From the NCBI RefSeq assembly GCF_905232215.1, contig NZ_CAJNKE010000001.1, positions 1 to 64,000 on the forward strand: a stretch of DNA of 64,000 nt, given 5' to 3'. Source of the DNA: Burkholderia sp. LMG 13014. Its GTDB lineage: Bacteria; Pseudomonadota; Gammaproteobacteria; Burkholderiales; Burkholderiaceae. The translations under genes and the position numbers were made by a program. Below, in pieces: positions 46,630-55,222 of this stretch; the stretch's first letter is position 1, and each line of letters begins with the position of its first letter. The notes under the pieces are model-generated. The model saw only the letters and a program-made list of their open reading frames with translations, was not told the origin of the DNA and made no database searches.

Positions 46630-47678
46630 TGCGAGACTTTCTGAAAGCGGCATTTGGCAAATCGAAGCCCAGGCAATTGCGGATTCTGCCCCAGGACGTG
46701 ACGATCGAGATCGGGCAAGGACAGACGCTGCTGGAGGCTGCGCTGGCCCAAGGCGTCGCCTACCCGCACGATTGCACGGTTGGCACATGCGCGTCCTGCA
46801 AGACTCGCCTCAAGCAGGGGCGGGTTCGAGAGGCGACGCCGTTCGGCTACACGCTGTCCAAGCAGGAGCTCGACGCGGGATACATTCTGGCGTGCCAGGC
46901 GTTTCCGCGCGACGAACTCACTGTCGTGGAGATCGAACCGGCTGCGGTCGATCTGCAACCGGCGGAAAAATATGCCGCGACCATCGTCGCAAGCGAGCCG
47001 CTCACACACGACATCCTGAAGGTCACGGTGCAGACGGATCGTGCGATCAACTATGCGGCGGGCCAGTACGCGAATCTGCGCAAGGCGGGCGGAGGCAGAG
47101 CGCGATCCTACTCTTTCGCGAATGCGCCGCAACGCAAAGGCAGGACGACACTGGAGTTCTATATCCGCAAGGTTCCGGGCGGCGAGTTCACCGAGGCGCT
47201 GTTCAGCGGACAACTGGACGGGACATCGCTGGAAATGGAAGGGCCGTTGGGCAATTTCCATTTGCGGGGCGGTGAGGCTCCGATGGTGTGCGTTGCCGGC
47301 GGCAGTGGCCTGGCACCGTTGATGAGCGTGCTTGAACATGCGAGGGGAAACCGCATCAGGCGTGACTGCACGCTTTTGTTCGGCGCGCGGACGCAGGCGG
47401 ATCTGTACCAGCTGGACGCTATCGCGCACATCGCCGCGCACTGGCAAGGCGGCTTCCGGTTCATTCCGGTACTGTCGCACGAACCGATCGACAGCGACTG
47501 GCGCGGCGCACGAGGGCTGGTCACCGACCACATCGAAGCAGGGTTCTGCAGCGGGGCCGAGGGTTACCTTTGTGGCCCGCCGCTCATGATCGACGCGGCG
47601 ATTCCCGCGCTCGGCCGATATGGCATTCCGGTCGACAAGGTGTTCTACGACAAGTTCACCGATAGCGGGACGCGTTGA
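46629..47678 (+). CDS. cymAb: p-Cymene monooxygenase reductase
   Basis: A 349-residue electron-transfer flavoprotein. The N-terminal plant-type [2Fe-2S] domain has CTVGTCASC (C49, C54, C57) and a fourth cysteine in LACQAF. The FAD motif is RARSYSFANAP near 158, and the NAD-binding part reads CVAGGSGLAPLMSVLE with YLCGPPLMIDAA near the end. It passes electrons from NADH to the membrane hydroxylase CymAa. The start codon shares a base with the stop of the isomerase-like gene, so the two are translationally coupled. Confidence 0.88.
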   Translation: MRDFLKAAFGKSKPRQLRILPQDVTIEIGQGQTLLEAALAQGVAYPHDCTVGTCASCKTRLKQGRVREATPFGYTLSKQELDAGYILACQAFPRDELTVVEIEPAAVDLQPAEKYAATIVASEPLTHDILKVTVQTDRAINYAAGQYANLRKAGGGRARSYSFANAPQRKGRTTLEFYIRKVPGGEFTEALFSGQLDGTSLEMEGPLGNFHLRGGEAPMVCVAGGSGLAPLMSVLEHARGNRIRRDCTLLFGARTQADLYQLDAIAHIAAHWQGGFRFIPVLSHEPIDSDWRGARGLVTDHIEAGFCSGAEGYLCGPPLMIDAAIPALGRYGIPVDKVFYDKFTDSGTR

Positions 47679-47818
47679 ATGCCTGTCTGCACCGCATAAG
47701 AAAATTCAATACGTTATGGAATCCGTATCAAATGGCAAGTGATTGAAATGAAATGCGGTTGAGCGCAGCGATCACGCCGCGCGGTGAGACAAGAGATATA
47801 AAAGATCGGAGACAAAGC

Positions 47819-49201
47819 ATGACGGGAGCACGTGCTGCCTTGGCGGCAGGATGTCTGATCGCCCAATGTTCGAGCGGGACCGTATGGGCTCAGGACGCAT
47901 TCAATATTAGTGCCATCGGCGCCGGTTCGCTCGCGATGGGGGGCGTGGCCGCGGCCAGCAATGTCGGTCTGCCCGGCATGATGGTGAATCCGGCCACCCT
48001 TGGGCTCATGAGCGAGGGAAGCTACGGCGAGCTCGGTGCCGGGGTGATCTCGGCTAACGTCAAGGCAAAAAATGAAGCGACCGGGGAGATCGCAGACTCC
48101 CATACGCGAGGCAGGAACAACGGGCCCTACTATGCGCCCGAGCTGGCCTACCTGTGGCGATATCGACGTTATGCACTGGGCATTGGGGTGTTTGCGTCGT
48201 CTGGTGTCGGGACCGAATATGGCACGGGCAGCTTTCTTTCTCGAACGACGACAAATGGCGTAGACACGGGGCTGGATAATTTTTCCCGTCTCATGGCATT
48301 GAAAATCCCCTTTTCAATGGCGTATCAAGTGACCGACAAGCTGACCGTCGGCGGGGCAGTGGAGGCTGTCCTGATCGCGGCGAACATGGGCTTGTTGTTC
48401 GATGCTTCACAACTCGGCGTGCTTGGGGCCCAGGGAAGACTCTCGGGAGGATTGTTGTCGTCGTTGATGAGCGTTCCGGGTCTTTCAGGCGCTCAACTGC
48501 AATTCAGCAACGGCAAGATCGCCGGCGGCGCGGCCGATGGCTGGGGAGTGAGCGGCAAGCTCGGGTTGACCTATCAGGCTACGCCAAGGACAAGGCTGGG
48601 GCTCGCATACCAATTCAAGACGCACGTCAGCGACTTGACCGGGAGTGCGCAGGTTACCGCCGTCAGTGCTTCCGCCGGCAATATTCCGATCGGCGGTACG
48701 GTACGCATCGTCGATTTTCAGTTGCCTGCTTCGTTCACGGTCGGTATCAGCCAGGACCTGTCGGATCGGCTCACGGTCGCGGCGGACTATCAGCGCGTGT
48801 TCTGGCGCGATGTCATGAGCAGTTTGCAAGTCGCGTTCGCCCAGGATGGATCAGGCAAGGGCATTTCCTTGTCGCTCCCGCTGAACTACAGGGACACCAA
48901 CGTGTTCTCCATTGGCGCGCAATACCGATACAACCAGAACTGGACATTTCGTGGCGGCTTCCACTATGCGCAGGAGGCGGCGCCGGGTTCCGGATTGCTT
49001 GCCATCATTCCTTCGACGCCGACCACGAGCATCACGGCGGGCGGTGCCTATACGTTCAATCGAGGCGGGACGATCGACTTCGCGCTGGGCTATTCGCTTC
49101 CCAAGCGCGTGGCCAGCAGCGGGAACACCGGGAGCAGCGTGCCGATCTCGGTGACCGATTCGATGTTTCACGTCGCGTGTTCCTATACGCAGCGGTTCTA
49201 G
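47819..49201 (+). CDS. cymD: FadL/TodX-family outer-membrane transporter
   Basis: A 460-residue beta-barrel protein. It has a signal peptide ending at TVWAQ and the FadL-family N-terminus DAFNISAIGAGSLAMGG followed by VNPATLGLM. Many alternating strands follow, and the chain ends with a terminal phenylalanine in SYTQRF, the barrel-assembly signal. Members carry hydrophobic aromatics across the outer membrane; in the cym operon CymD has this role for p-cymene. ATG 47819 is chosen because the signal peptide begins there and GGAG precedes it; the frame is open from 47753. Confidence 0.83.
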   Translation: MTGARAALAAGCLIAQCSSGTVWAQDAFNISAIGAGSLAMGGVAAASNVGLPGMMVNPATLGLMSEGSYGELGAGVISANVKAKNEATGEIADSHTRGRNNGPYYAPELAYLWRYRRYALGIGVFASSGVGTEYGTGSFLSRTTTNGVDTGLDNFSRLMALKIPFSMAYQVTDKLTVGGAVEAVLIAANMGLLFDASQLGVLGAQGRLSGGLLSSLMSVPGLSGAQLQFSNGKIAGGAADGWGVSGKLGLTYQATPRTRLGLAYQFKTHVSDLTGSAQVTAVSASAGNIPIGGTVRIVDFQLPASFTVGISQDLSDRLTVAADYQRVFWRDVMSSLQVAFAQDGSGKGISLSLPLNYRDTNVFSIGAQYRYNQNWTFRGGFHYAQEAAPGSGLLAIIPSTPTTSITAGGAYTFNRGGTIDFALGYSLPKRVASSGNTGSSVPISVTDSMFHVACSYTQRF

Positions 49202-49233
49202 TGTCGCGTCGCGCGTTATTTGATGAGTGATAT

Positions 49234-50589
49234 ATGCAAGCTGAATCTCCGAGTTTCGATGTCGTCGTGATTGGTGCTGGAGCGGGCGGGATATGTGCGG
49301 CTGCTCGTCTCGCCCATCTGGGTTATAGAACGCTGCTTGTCGAATCACTCGATCGCGTGGGGGGACGGGCGTCGACCAGGGAAGTCGACGGCTTCCAGTG
49401 CAATACGGGCGCACTGATCATCGAAGTGGATGGTGCCGTTGCGAAGACCTACGAGGATCTGGGGCTTGCGCTCGATCTCCATATTCCCCGGCGTGCATCG
49501 ACTGTTCTGCGAGCGAACGGGAAAGACATCAACCTGTCGGAAGGCATCGGCGGGTGGCTGCGGAATACGGGGCCAAAGGCAATTGCGGCGATGACGGGCC
49601 TCATCCCGTGGCTTGCTCCCAAGAAGGGGCAGTCGCTTTCCGAATGGTTGAACCGGTTTACCCGCAGCCCGGCTGTTCATGGCCTGATCGATAACGCGGT
49701 AGGCGCGATGTTTGCGGCGAACAGCACGATATTCAAGGCGGACGTCTTTCTGCACTACTTCACAAAGGACACCGCATTCAGGAAGTTCGGACTGCCGCCA
49801 GGCGGAACGATCGAGGTGTGGAAGCCGTTGGTCGATCTGATTGCGTCGAAGGGGGGCGAGGTCTGGCTCGATGCTTCCGTGAAGGCACTCGAATTCTCTG
49901 CCACGGGCCTGGTCGATGCCGTCGTGATCGAGAGGGGCGGACGATCGACGACGGTTTCCTGCAACGTCGTCGTCAGCAATATCGGCCCGCTGCAGACAGC
50001 GCTGCTGGCAGAAGAGGCGCAGTTTCCCCGCGGCTACGTGCAATCGGTTCGCGATGCGACTCATCCCGCCGCAATCATTACGGTCCACTTCGCCAGCCGG
50101 CAACCGCTTGCGCATTTTCCGGGGCTGGCGTTGTTCGCAAAGACAAGGCGCATGGTGTATGCGGCGAATTTCAGCGCACCGGAGCTCAAGCGCGCACCGC
50201 CTGGATGGCACCTGTATTGCGGTGCATCGGTACCTCGACCACCTTGCGGACAGTTCGACGTGGAGAAGGAAACGGCACTGCTGCTTGATGATCTTCGCGA
50301 GCATTTTCCCGGCTTCGACAACGCCAGGATCGTCGCCGTTGACGTCACCGCGCATGAATGGCCCGCGCAGCGCGCCGTTACCGGCTACGACCTGCCCAGT
50401 CAGACGCCGGTGGGCAATCTCTGGAACGTGGGGGATGGCGTCAAGCCATGGGGATCGGGGGGGACGGCTGCTTGCGCGGAAGTCGCGAGAAGGGTGGTCG
50501 AGGATATCCAGGTGCGCTTTCCGTTGTCCTTGCCGGCATCACGTTTGAATGTGAGCGCGAGCGGAGAACATGAAGCGGTTCGAATGTAA
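49234..50589 (+). CDS. Phytoene-desaturase-type FAD oxidoreductase (first of a pair)
   Basis: A 451-residue flavoprotein. The N-terminal FAD motif is VVVIGAGAGGICAAARLAHL, and the second part of the fold is seen in DRVGGRASTREVDGFQCNTG. A C-terminal FAD motif reads LWNVGDGVKPWGSGGTAA. The overall shape is that of the phytoene desaturase / amine-oxidase superfamily. No carotenoid genes are nearby. It follows cymD by 32 bases and precedes a second enzyme of the same superfamily. From memory, the limonene dehydrogenase CtmAB of Castellaniella defragrans is also a pair of such flavoproteins, so a monoterpene dehydrogenase is an attractive but unproven reading. Confidence 0.78.
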   Translation: MQAESPSFDVVVIGAGAGGICAAARLAHLGYRTLLVESLDRVGGRASTREVDGFQCNTGALIIEVDGAVAKTYEDLGLALDLHIPRRASTVLRANGKDINLSEGIGGWLRNTGPKAIAAMTGLIPWLAPKKGQSLSEWLNRFTRSPAVHGLIDNAVGAMFAANSTIFKADVFLHYFTKDTAFRKFGLPPGGTIEVWKPLVDLIASKGGEVWLDASVKALEFSATGLVDAVVIERGGRSTTVSCNVVVSNIGPLQTALLAEEAQFPRGYVQSVRDATHPAAIITVHFASRQPLAHFPGLALFAKTRRMVYAANFSAPELKRAPPGWHLYCGASVPRPPCGQFDVEKETALLLDDLREHFPGFDNARIVAVDVTAHEWPAQRAVTGYDLPSQTPVGNLWNVGDGVKPWGSGGTAACAEVARRVVEDIQVRFPLSLPASRLNVSASGEHEAVRM

Positions 50590-50646
50590 GCCCGGCGACT
50601 CCGTTTCGATGAATTCGGGGCGTCGTAGCGAATGGGAGGAACAATT

Positions 50647-51948
50647 GTGAAGGTTGCAGTCATTGGTGCCGGCCCGGCCGGATGTACCGCCGCATATACA
50701 TTGCGAAAGCATGGGCATGAGACCGTGTTGTTCGAAAGCCAGGATCATGTCGGCGGGCGAACGAGCCAGGTTCATCGCGACGGATTCAATCTCGGCTCCG
50801 GCGCCTTGTTCCTCATGGGGGGAATCTATCCGCGAACGAATGCGATCCTCAAGGAGCTGGGCCGTCACGGCGAATTGGTCGCATGGGACGCCAAGACGCA
50901 TGTCGTCGATTGGGACAGGCAGCGCTACACCGTGGATTTCGATCAGGTGCTGAGTTTCCTGAAGCTGCCTGTCTTCAGTACGCTCGACAAGCTCCGGATC
51001 GGTCTGGGTGTCCTGAAACAACTGCTGTCCCCGGGGCCGAAATCCTGCTTTGACGGTGCGGAGCTGGCCAAGCATGACAACGGCGAGCACCTGGAGAACT
51101 GGTCCTTGCGTGTTCTCGGGAAGAAGGGGCATCACTACATTACGGTTCCGTATATGGGATTCCTGTATGCGGTGCCGATGAATTGGCTGTCGACGCCGCT
51201 GTATCAGGCCATCATCCAGCAGTTTTACAAACTCTCGCTGCAGGTTCCGCCCAAAGGCGTGGGGCAGATTTGCGACTGGCTCATTGAAGGGGCTTCGGGC
51301 GTCGATCTCCGTCTGTCAAGCCCGGTGAGGGGGATCTACAAGAACGATCGGAACTACACGATCGCGTCGAACAACGAGCTTTACACCGTCGATGCGGTCA
51401 TTCTCGCGTCGGAGCCCGGCGTATCGGCCGATCTGCTCGAGGGCGTGGTGTCGGAGCAGGCGACCGGGAAACTCAGAAAATGCCTGTATTCCGAATACGC
51501 ACACGTTCAAGTCTGCTACGCGAATAATCCGTGGCCGAACTTCCCGGTGAGCGTTGCGTTGCCTGCCAACGACCTTCGAAACTGGGGCGCCTGCGTCCTG
51601 CAGAGCAAACGACATCCGAATGCGGTTCCGCCTGGCGGCGAGGCAGTGGGTGTCTACTTCTACACGCCGCCGCTGGAACACATGACGGATGACGACATCA
51701 AGCGCGAGGCGGTGACCGCGGTAACGGAAGTTTTCGGTGCGGCTCCGGAACCGACATTCGTTCACCTGTTCCGCTACAAGCGCGGTCTTTCGATCGCAGG
51801 CCCCGGACACTACGCAATGCTGAACTCGCTGCACGGCGAAATGCCGAAGGGCATCTATCTGGCGGGAGATTATTTCGCCCATGCGGGCGTTGAAGCGGCC
51901 GTATTGAGCGGTGAGCTGGCTGCGAACCGCCTGATGGGGCGAGCATAA
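50647..51948 (+). CDS. Amine-oxidase-superfamily FAD oxidoreductase (second of the pair)
   Basis: A 433-residue flavoprotein beginning KVAVIGAGPAGCTAAYTLRK, then ESQDHVGGRTSQVHRDGFNL. The C-terminal FAD-binding end reads GIYLAGDYFAHAGVEAAVLS. It resembles protoporphyrinogen-oxidase/phytoene-desaturase proteins and is only distantly similar to the preceding gene product, so together they could form a heterodimer. GTG 50647 is chosen as start: GGAGGA (50635-50640) stands six bases before it, while ATG 50632 would place that site inside the gene. Substrate is unknown; side-chain or ring dehydrogenation of a p-menthane terpene is a working idea. Confidence 0.77.
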   Translation: MKVAVIGAGPAGCTAAYTLRKHGHETVLFESQDHVGGRTSQVHRDGFNLGSGALFLMGGIYPRTNAILKELGRHGELVAWDAKTHVVDWDRQRYTVDFDQVLSFLKLPVFSTLDKLRIGLGVLKQLLSPGPKSCFDGAELAKHDNGEHLENWSLRVLGKKGHHYITVPYMGFLYAVPMNWLSTPLYQAIIQQFYKLSLQVPPKGVGQICDWLIEGASGVDLRLSSPVRGIYKNDRNYTIASNNELYTVDAVILASEPGVSADLLEGVVSEQATGKLRKCLYSEYAHVQVCYANNPWPNFPVSVALPANDLRNWGACVLQSKRHPNAVPPGGEAVGVYFYTPPLEHMTDDDIKREAVTAVTEVFGAAPEPTFVHLFRYKRGLSIAGPGHYAMLNSLHGEMPKGIYLAGDYFAHAGVEAAVLSGELAANRLMGRA

Positions 51949-52035
51949 GCGCATTGGCGAGTCGACGAATTCAAGACAGGTGATTGGCACTACTTTCTTG
52001 TTAAAGACACACAACCAGCACGAAGGAGAGAGATG

Positions 52036-52824
52036 ATGGATTCAACGATGAGCAATCGCGCATATTTCCGGTACTGGCGGCTTTGTGCACTGTGCGGGCC
52101 GATTTTTCTGGCTGCCTTCCTGCTGTGCTGGGGCATGCTCGGGTACAACATTCCGCCCATCCCGGCCGATCGAACACCGGAACAGATGGCTGATTTCTTC
52201 CGGCATCACTACAACGAAGTGCGTGCCGGCATGGCCGGTGCGATGCTCTTCGGCGTGCTGTATTTGCCGTGGACCTTGTCGATCACCAACGTGATGAAAT
52301 CGCTCAATCCGGAGGAAAACGATGTCCTTTCGACCTTGCAGATGTGGGGCGGCGGCCTGACGGTCGTGCCCCTGGTGACATCGTCTGTCTTCTGGTTGAC
52401 GGGGGCGTATCGTCCTGACGTACTGTCGCCGGTCACGCTGCAGATGCTCTATGACATGGGCTGGCTGTTGATCGACATGTTCTATGCGATCACCACCATT
52501 CCGATGGTCGCGATCGGAATGGCCGGCCTGACGGACCGGCGTGCAAAGCCGCTGTTTCCTCGATGGGCCTGCTGGTATTCGATCTGGGCCGGCCTGAGCT
52601 TTCTCTTCGAATTGATGATGCCGGTGTTCAAGACGGGACTGTTTGCTCGACAGGGATGGTTGAATTTCTGGGTCGAGTTCCTCGTGTGGTTCGGGTACAT
52701 CCTGCTGATCACGTTTTATGTTTTCAAGGCAGTGCCGCGGCTCGAGCAGGAGCGCGCGGATCGATTGAAGCTGGCAGGAAACGTCGCGCGCCAATCGGTC
52801 GGTGCGCGTCTGTCGAACGCATGA
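52036..52824 (+). CDS. Unknown multi-pass membrane protein
   Basis: A protein of about 262 residues with five to six hydrophobic helices: CGPIFLAAFLLCWGML, AGAMLFGVLYLPW, LTVVPLVTSSVFWLTG, MFYAITTIPMVAIGM and LVWFGYILLITFYVF. It has a soluble loop after the first helix (PPIPADRTPEQMADFFRHHY). I do not recognise the family. ATG 52033 and 52036 both follow AAGGAG (52023-52028); the second has the better distance. Its position between two flavoproteins and two oxidase-subunit-like proteins suggests a membrane partner for electron transfer or substrate access. Confidence 0.72.
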   Translation: MDSTMSNRAYFRYWRLCALCGPIFLAAFLLCWGMLGYNIPPIPADRTPEQMADFFRHHYNEVRAGMAGAMLFGVLYLPWTLSITNVMKSLNPEENDVLSTLQMWGGGLTVVPLVTSSVFWLTGAYRPDVLSPVTLQMLYDMGWLLIDMFYAITTIPMVAIGMAGLTDRRAKPLFPRWACWYSIWAGLSFLFELMMPVFKTGLFARQGWLNFWVEFLVWFGYILLITFYVFKAVPRLEQERADRLKLAGNVARQSVGARLSNA

Positions 52825-52846
52825 CCTCATTGCACGGTGGGTCGAT

Positions 52847-53467
52847 ATGACTAGTCTTGGCTCCCCGGCTTCGGCAGACGCAGCGGTCGAAGCCCCGCGA
52901 CAAGGTGCCCGGCCCGTGTCGGTGCCCGGCATCCTGTTCTTCATCCTCGCCGATATTGCGATATTCGGCGCGTTCTTCGTGGCGTTCATGACCGAGAGGC
53001 GCGGTCAGCTCGGCGTGTTTGACGTCTCGTCCCGCAGCTTGAATATCGGGCTCGGTCTGCTCAATACGTTGATCTTGATGACGAGCGGCATGTTCGTGGC
53101 ATTTGCGGTCAACGCCGCACGGCGCGCGCAGGTGGGTCAGGTCAGGCGTTGGTTGCTGTTGGCCATGTTGGTTGGTGCCGGTTTTGGGGTGACGAAGCTG
53201 ACTGAATACTTCGACAAGTTTTCCCATGGCATCAGTATGCTGACCAACGATTTCTTCATGTTCTATTTCGTGCTGACAGGTGCGCATTTCATCCACTTCG
53301 TCGCCGGAATGATCATTCTTGCGACGCTCTGGTTCAGGGCTGCCCGCGAGCCGGTGCATGACGGGCCGTTGTTTGAGTGGATCGAGGCAGGCGCACTGTA
53401 CTGGCATATGGTCGACCTGCTCTGGATCGTTATTTTCCCGATGCTTTATCTGGTGGGAGCGCAATGA
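52847..53467 (+). CDS. Cytochrome c oxidase subunit III / NorE-like membrane protein
   Basis: A 206-residue protein with about five helices in the heme-copper oxidase subunit III pattern: PGILFFILADIAIFGAFFVA, then LNTLILMTSGMFVAFAVN, FMFYFVLTGAHFIHFVAG and GALYWHMVDLLWIVIFPMLY. No catalytic subunit I or II gene is in the window, so it cannot be a complete oxidase. NorE proteins accompany nitric-oxide reductases, but none is present here. Cotranscribed with the flavoproteins, it may anchor them or help pass electrons to the respiratory chain. It overlaps the next gene by four bases. Confidence 0.8.
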   Translation: MTSLGSPASADAAVEAPRQGARPVSVPGILFFILADIAIFGAFFVAFMTERRGQLGVFDVSSRSLNIGLGLLNTLILMTSGMFVAFAVNAARRAQVGQVRRWLLLAMLVGAGFGVTKLTEYFDKFSHGISMLTNDFFMFYFVLTGAHFIHFVAGMIILATLWFRAAREPVHDGPLFEWIEAGALYWHMVDLLWIVIFPMLYLVGAQ

Positions 53468-53748
53468 TGGAGCAGGCGCATACGACTTCGGCCCGGGCGT
53501 TCTTCGTGTGGTTGTTTTTGATGGTGGCGACGCTTTGCAGTGGTTTTCTTGCAGAGCACCATGGTTTTGCCAACGGATTGACGGCGGTTGTGGCCATCAT
53601 GTTCATCGCGGCGATCAAGGGGCGCGCAGTGCTGTTGCACTTTATGGAGATCAAGGCGGCACCGCTGCCGTGGCGTATCGCATTCGAGGCCTGGATGTGG
53701 GGCGTGTGTGGCGCGATTGTCGCGATCTGGGCCGGCAGCGGCGCTTGA
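53464..53748 (+). CDS. Cytochrome c oxidase subunit IV / NorF-like small membrane protein
   Basis: A 94-residue protein with three hydrophobic helices (ARAFFVWLFLMVATLCSGF, GLTAVVAIMFIAAIKGRAV, AWMWGVCGAIVAIW). The helix-2 end KGRAVLLHFMEIKAAPLPWR is typical of subunit IV/NorF-type proteins. It overlaps the subunit III-like gene (ATGA), so the two products are probably made in equal amounts and interact. It is the last gene before the cmt promoter. Confidence 0.78.
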   Translation: MMEQAHTTSARAFFVWLFLMVATLCSGFLAEHHGFANGLTAVVAIMFIAAIKGRAVLLHFMEIKAAPLPWRIAFEAWMWGVCGAIVAIWAGSGA

Positions 53749-53877
53749 CGTTCGCCTTTACCGGGCGGGCTTGACCCTTGTGCGTCGACCCGCCTGGGCA
53801 GGTCGACCGGGAGGGGGCGCGCTTGAGCGGGGCACTCGTGCTGCTGCATCGCAGCAGCGAAATATGGCCATTCCGAG

Positions 53878-53906
53878 TTGACACAAACACGCTGCCGCAC
53901 AACAAT
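53878..53906 (+). promoter_or_regulatory. Sigma-70 promoter of the cmt operon
   Basis: TTGACA (53878-53883, perfect -35) and AACAAT (53901-53906) are separated by exactly 17 bases. Transcription would start near 53913, at the left edge of the CymR-type operator (53914-53935), so bound repressor would block initiation or early elongation. Confidence 0.7.
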
Positions 53907-53913
53907 TGCGAAA

Positions 53914-53935
53914 AAACAGACGGGATAGTCTGTTT
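53914..53935 (+). promoter_or_regulatory. CymR-type (cumate) operator of the cmt operon
   Basis: Perfect arms AAACAGAC and GTCTGTTT around six bases, followed by GTA. Both arms agree with the cumate operator of Pseudomonas putida F1 as I remember it (AAACAGAC-N6-GTCTGTTTGTA). It lies 46 bases before the cmtAa start. Confidence 0.82.
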
Positions 53936-53981
53936 GTATGTTGTGGGTTGAGGAACACGGACGCATTCAGACGGGATCGTG

Positions 53982-55190
53982 ATGAACGAAAGGATCAAGA
54001 GGATTGTGATCGCTGGAGCAGGTCAGGCCGGAGCGACGGTTGCATTTGGTCTGCGCGAGGGTGGTTTCGACGGCGAGATCGCGTTGATTGGAGAGGAGTC
54101 GCACCTTCCTTACGAGCGGCCGCAACTGTCGAAGGAAATGCTGCGGCCAGCGTCGGCCGAACTGCGGTTGATCAAGGCGCGTGCCGAATTCGAGCGGCAT
54201 GGAATTCAGCTCAGCCTCGGTCGCAAGGTCGTCCGGACCGACGCGAGCCTGCGTCAGGTCTTGCTGGACGACGGGGGCGCGATCACGTTCGACCGGTTGG
54301 TCATCGCAACGGGCGTGAATCCTCGGCAGTTGCCGGCGACGGTCGCCGACCCCGCGCGGGTGCGCTATCTGCGTACGGTCGAAGATGCCCGCAAGCTGCG
54401 GGTGGACCTGGAAGGCGGCGAGCCCATCGCGATTGTGGGCGGCGGCGTCATCGGGCTGGAAGTTGCCGCGGCGGCACGCGCGCTGGGATGCCAGGTGACG
54501 GTGATAGAGAGCGCGGATCGGCTGATGTCGAGAAGTGTGGACGACGTGGTGTCCCGTTACCTCGACAGGGTACATGCACGCGAAGGTGTGGATGTCCGCT
54601 ATGGGGTACAGGTGACGGGACCATTCGAGGATGGCCGCCTGACATTGTCTGACGGCAGCTCGGTCGCTGCGCGCGTCCTGGTGGTCGGGATCGGCGTCAC
54701 GCCGAACGTTGGCGGTTTCGACGACCTTGGCATTACGGATGCCGCGGGCGTGCGGGTGGATGCATACGGTCAGACCGCCATCGACGGCATCTTCGCGGCG
54801 GGGGATATCGCTTCGCAGCCGGCAGGCAGCGCGTTTGGGCGGATCGAGACGTGGGCCAACGCTCGAGATCATGCGCTGAACGTGGTCAGGAATCTTCTGG
54901 GCGAGTCCGTGCGTTACGAATCGCCGGTGTGGTTCTGGTCCGACCAGGGGCGGACAAACCTTCAGGTTGTCGGGAATGCGACGTGCGGGACGCGAGTCAT
55001 CCGGGGCGACGGAAGCGGAGCCGCCTTCAGTATTTTCTGGCTGGACGAAGGCGGTCACGTCACCGGCTGCTCGTCCGTCAATTCGCCCAAGGACATGGCG
55101 GTCGCACGCCGCTGGGTGAAACAGGGAAATCGAGTGGACCCGCGGCACCTCGCCGATTCGGGCATCCCGTTACGCAATTGCGTGCTTTGA
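53982..55190 (+). CDS. cmtAa: p-Cumate 2,3-dioxygenase, ferredoxin reductase
   Basis: A 402-residue FAD/NAD-dependent reductase of the BphA4/TodA class. The FAD motif is [20 protein letters not shown], the NAD motif [17 protein letters not shown] (about 147-163), and the second FAD site reads [10 protein letters not shown]. It carries electrons from NADH to the Rieske ferredoxin encoded at 58822. It is the first gene of the cmt operon behind a strong promoter and CymR-type operator. ATG 53982 is used; GTG 53979 also lies in frame. Confidence 0.87.
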   Translation: MNERIKRIVIAGAGQAGATVAFGLREGGFDGEIALIGEESHLPYERPQLSKEMLRPASAELRLIKARAEFERHGIQLSLGRKVVRTDASLRQVLLDDGGAITFDRLVIATGVNPRQLPATVADPARVRYLRTVEDARKLRVDLEGGEPIAIVGGGVIGLEVAAAARALGCQVTVIESADRLMSRSVDDVVSRYLDRVHAREGVDVRYGVQVTGPFEDGRLTLSDGSSVAARVLVVGIGVTPNVGGFDDLGITDAAGVRVDAYGQTAIDGIFAAGDIASQPAGSAFGRIETWANARDHALNVVRNLLGESVRYESPVWFWSDQGRTNLQVVGNATCGTRVIRGDGSGAAFSIFWLDEGGHVTGCSSVNSPKDMAVARRWVKQGNRVDPRHLADSGIPLRNCVL

Positions 55191-55222
55191 GCGCGCACGA
55201 TCCAAATCGAGAGGACAAGAAC

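Noticed and set aside
49234-51948. Carotenoid biosynthesis genes
   Set aside because: The flavoproteins resemble phytoene desaturases only at superfamily level, and no phytoene synthase or other carotenoid gene is nearby.
52847-53748. A terminal cytochrome oxidase or NO reductase operon
   Set aside because: Only subunit III- and IV-like proteins are present; no subunit I or II, no cytochrome and no nitrogen-oxide genes were seen.
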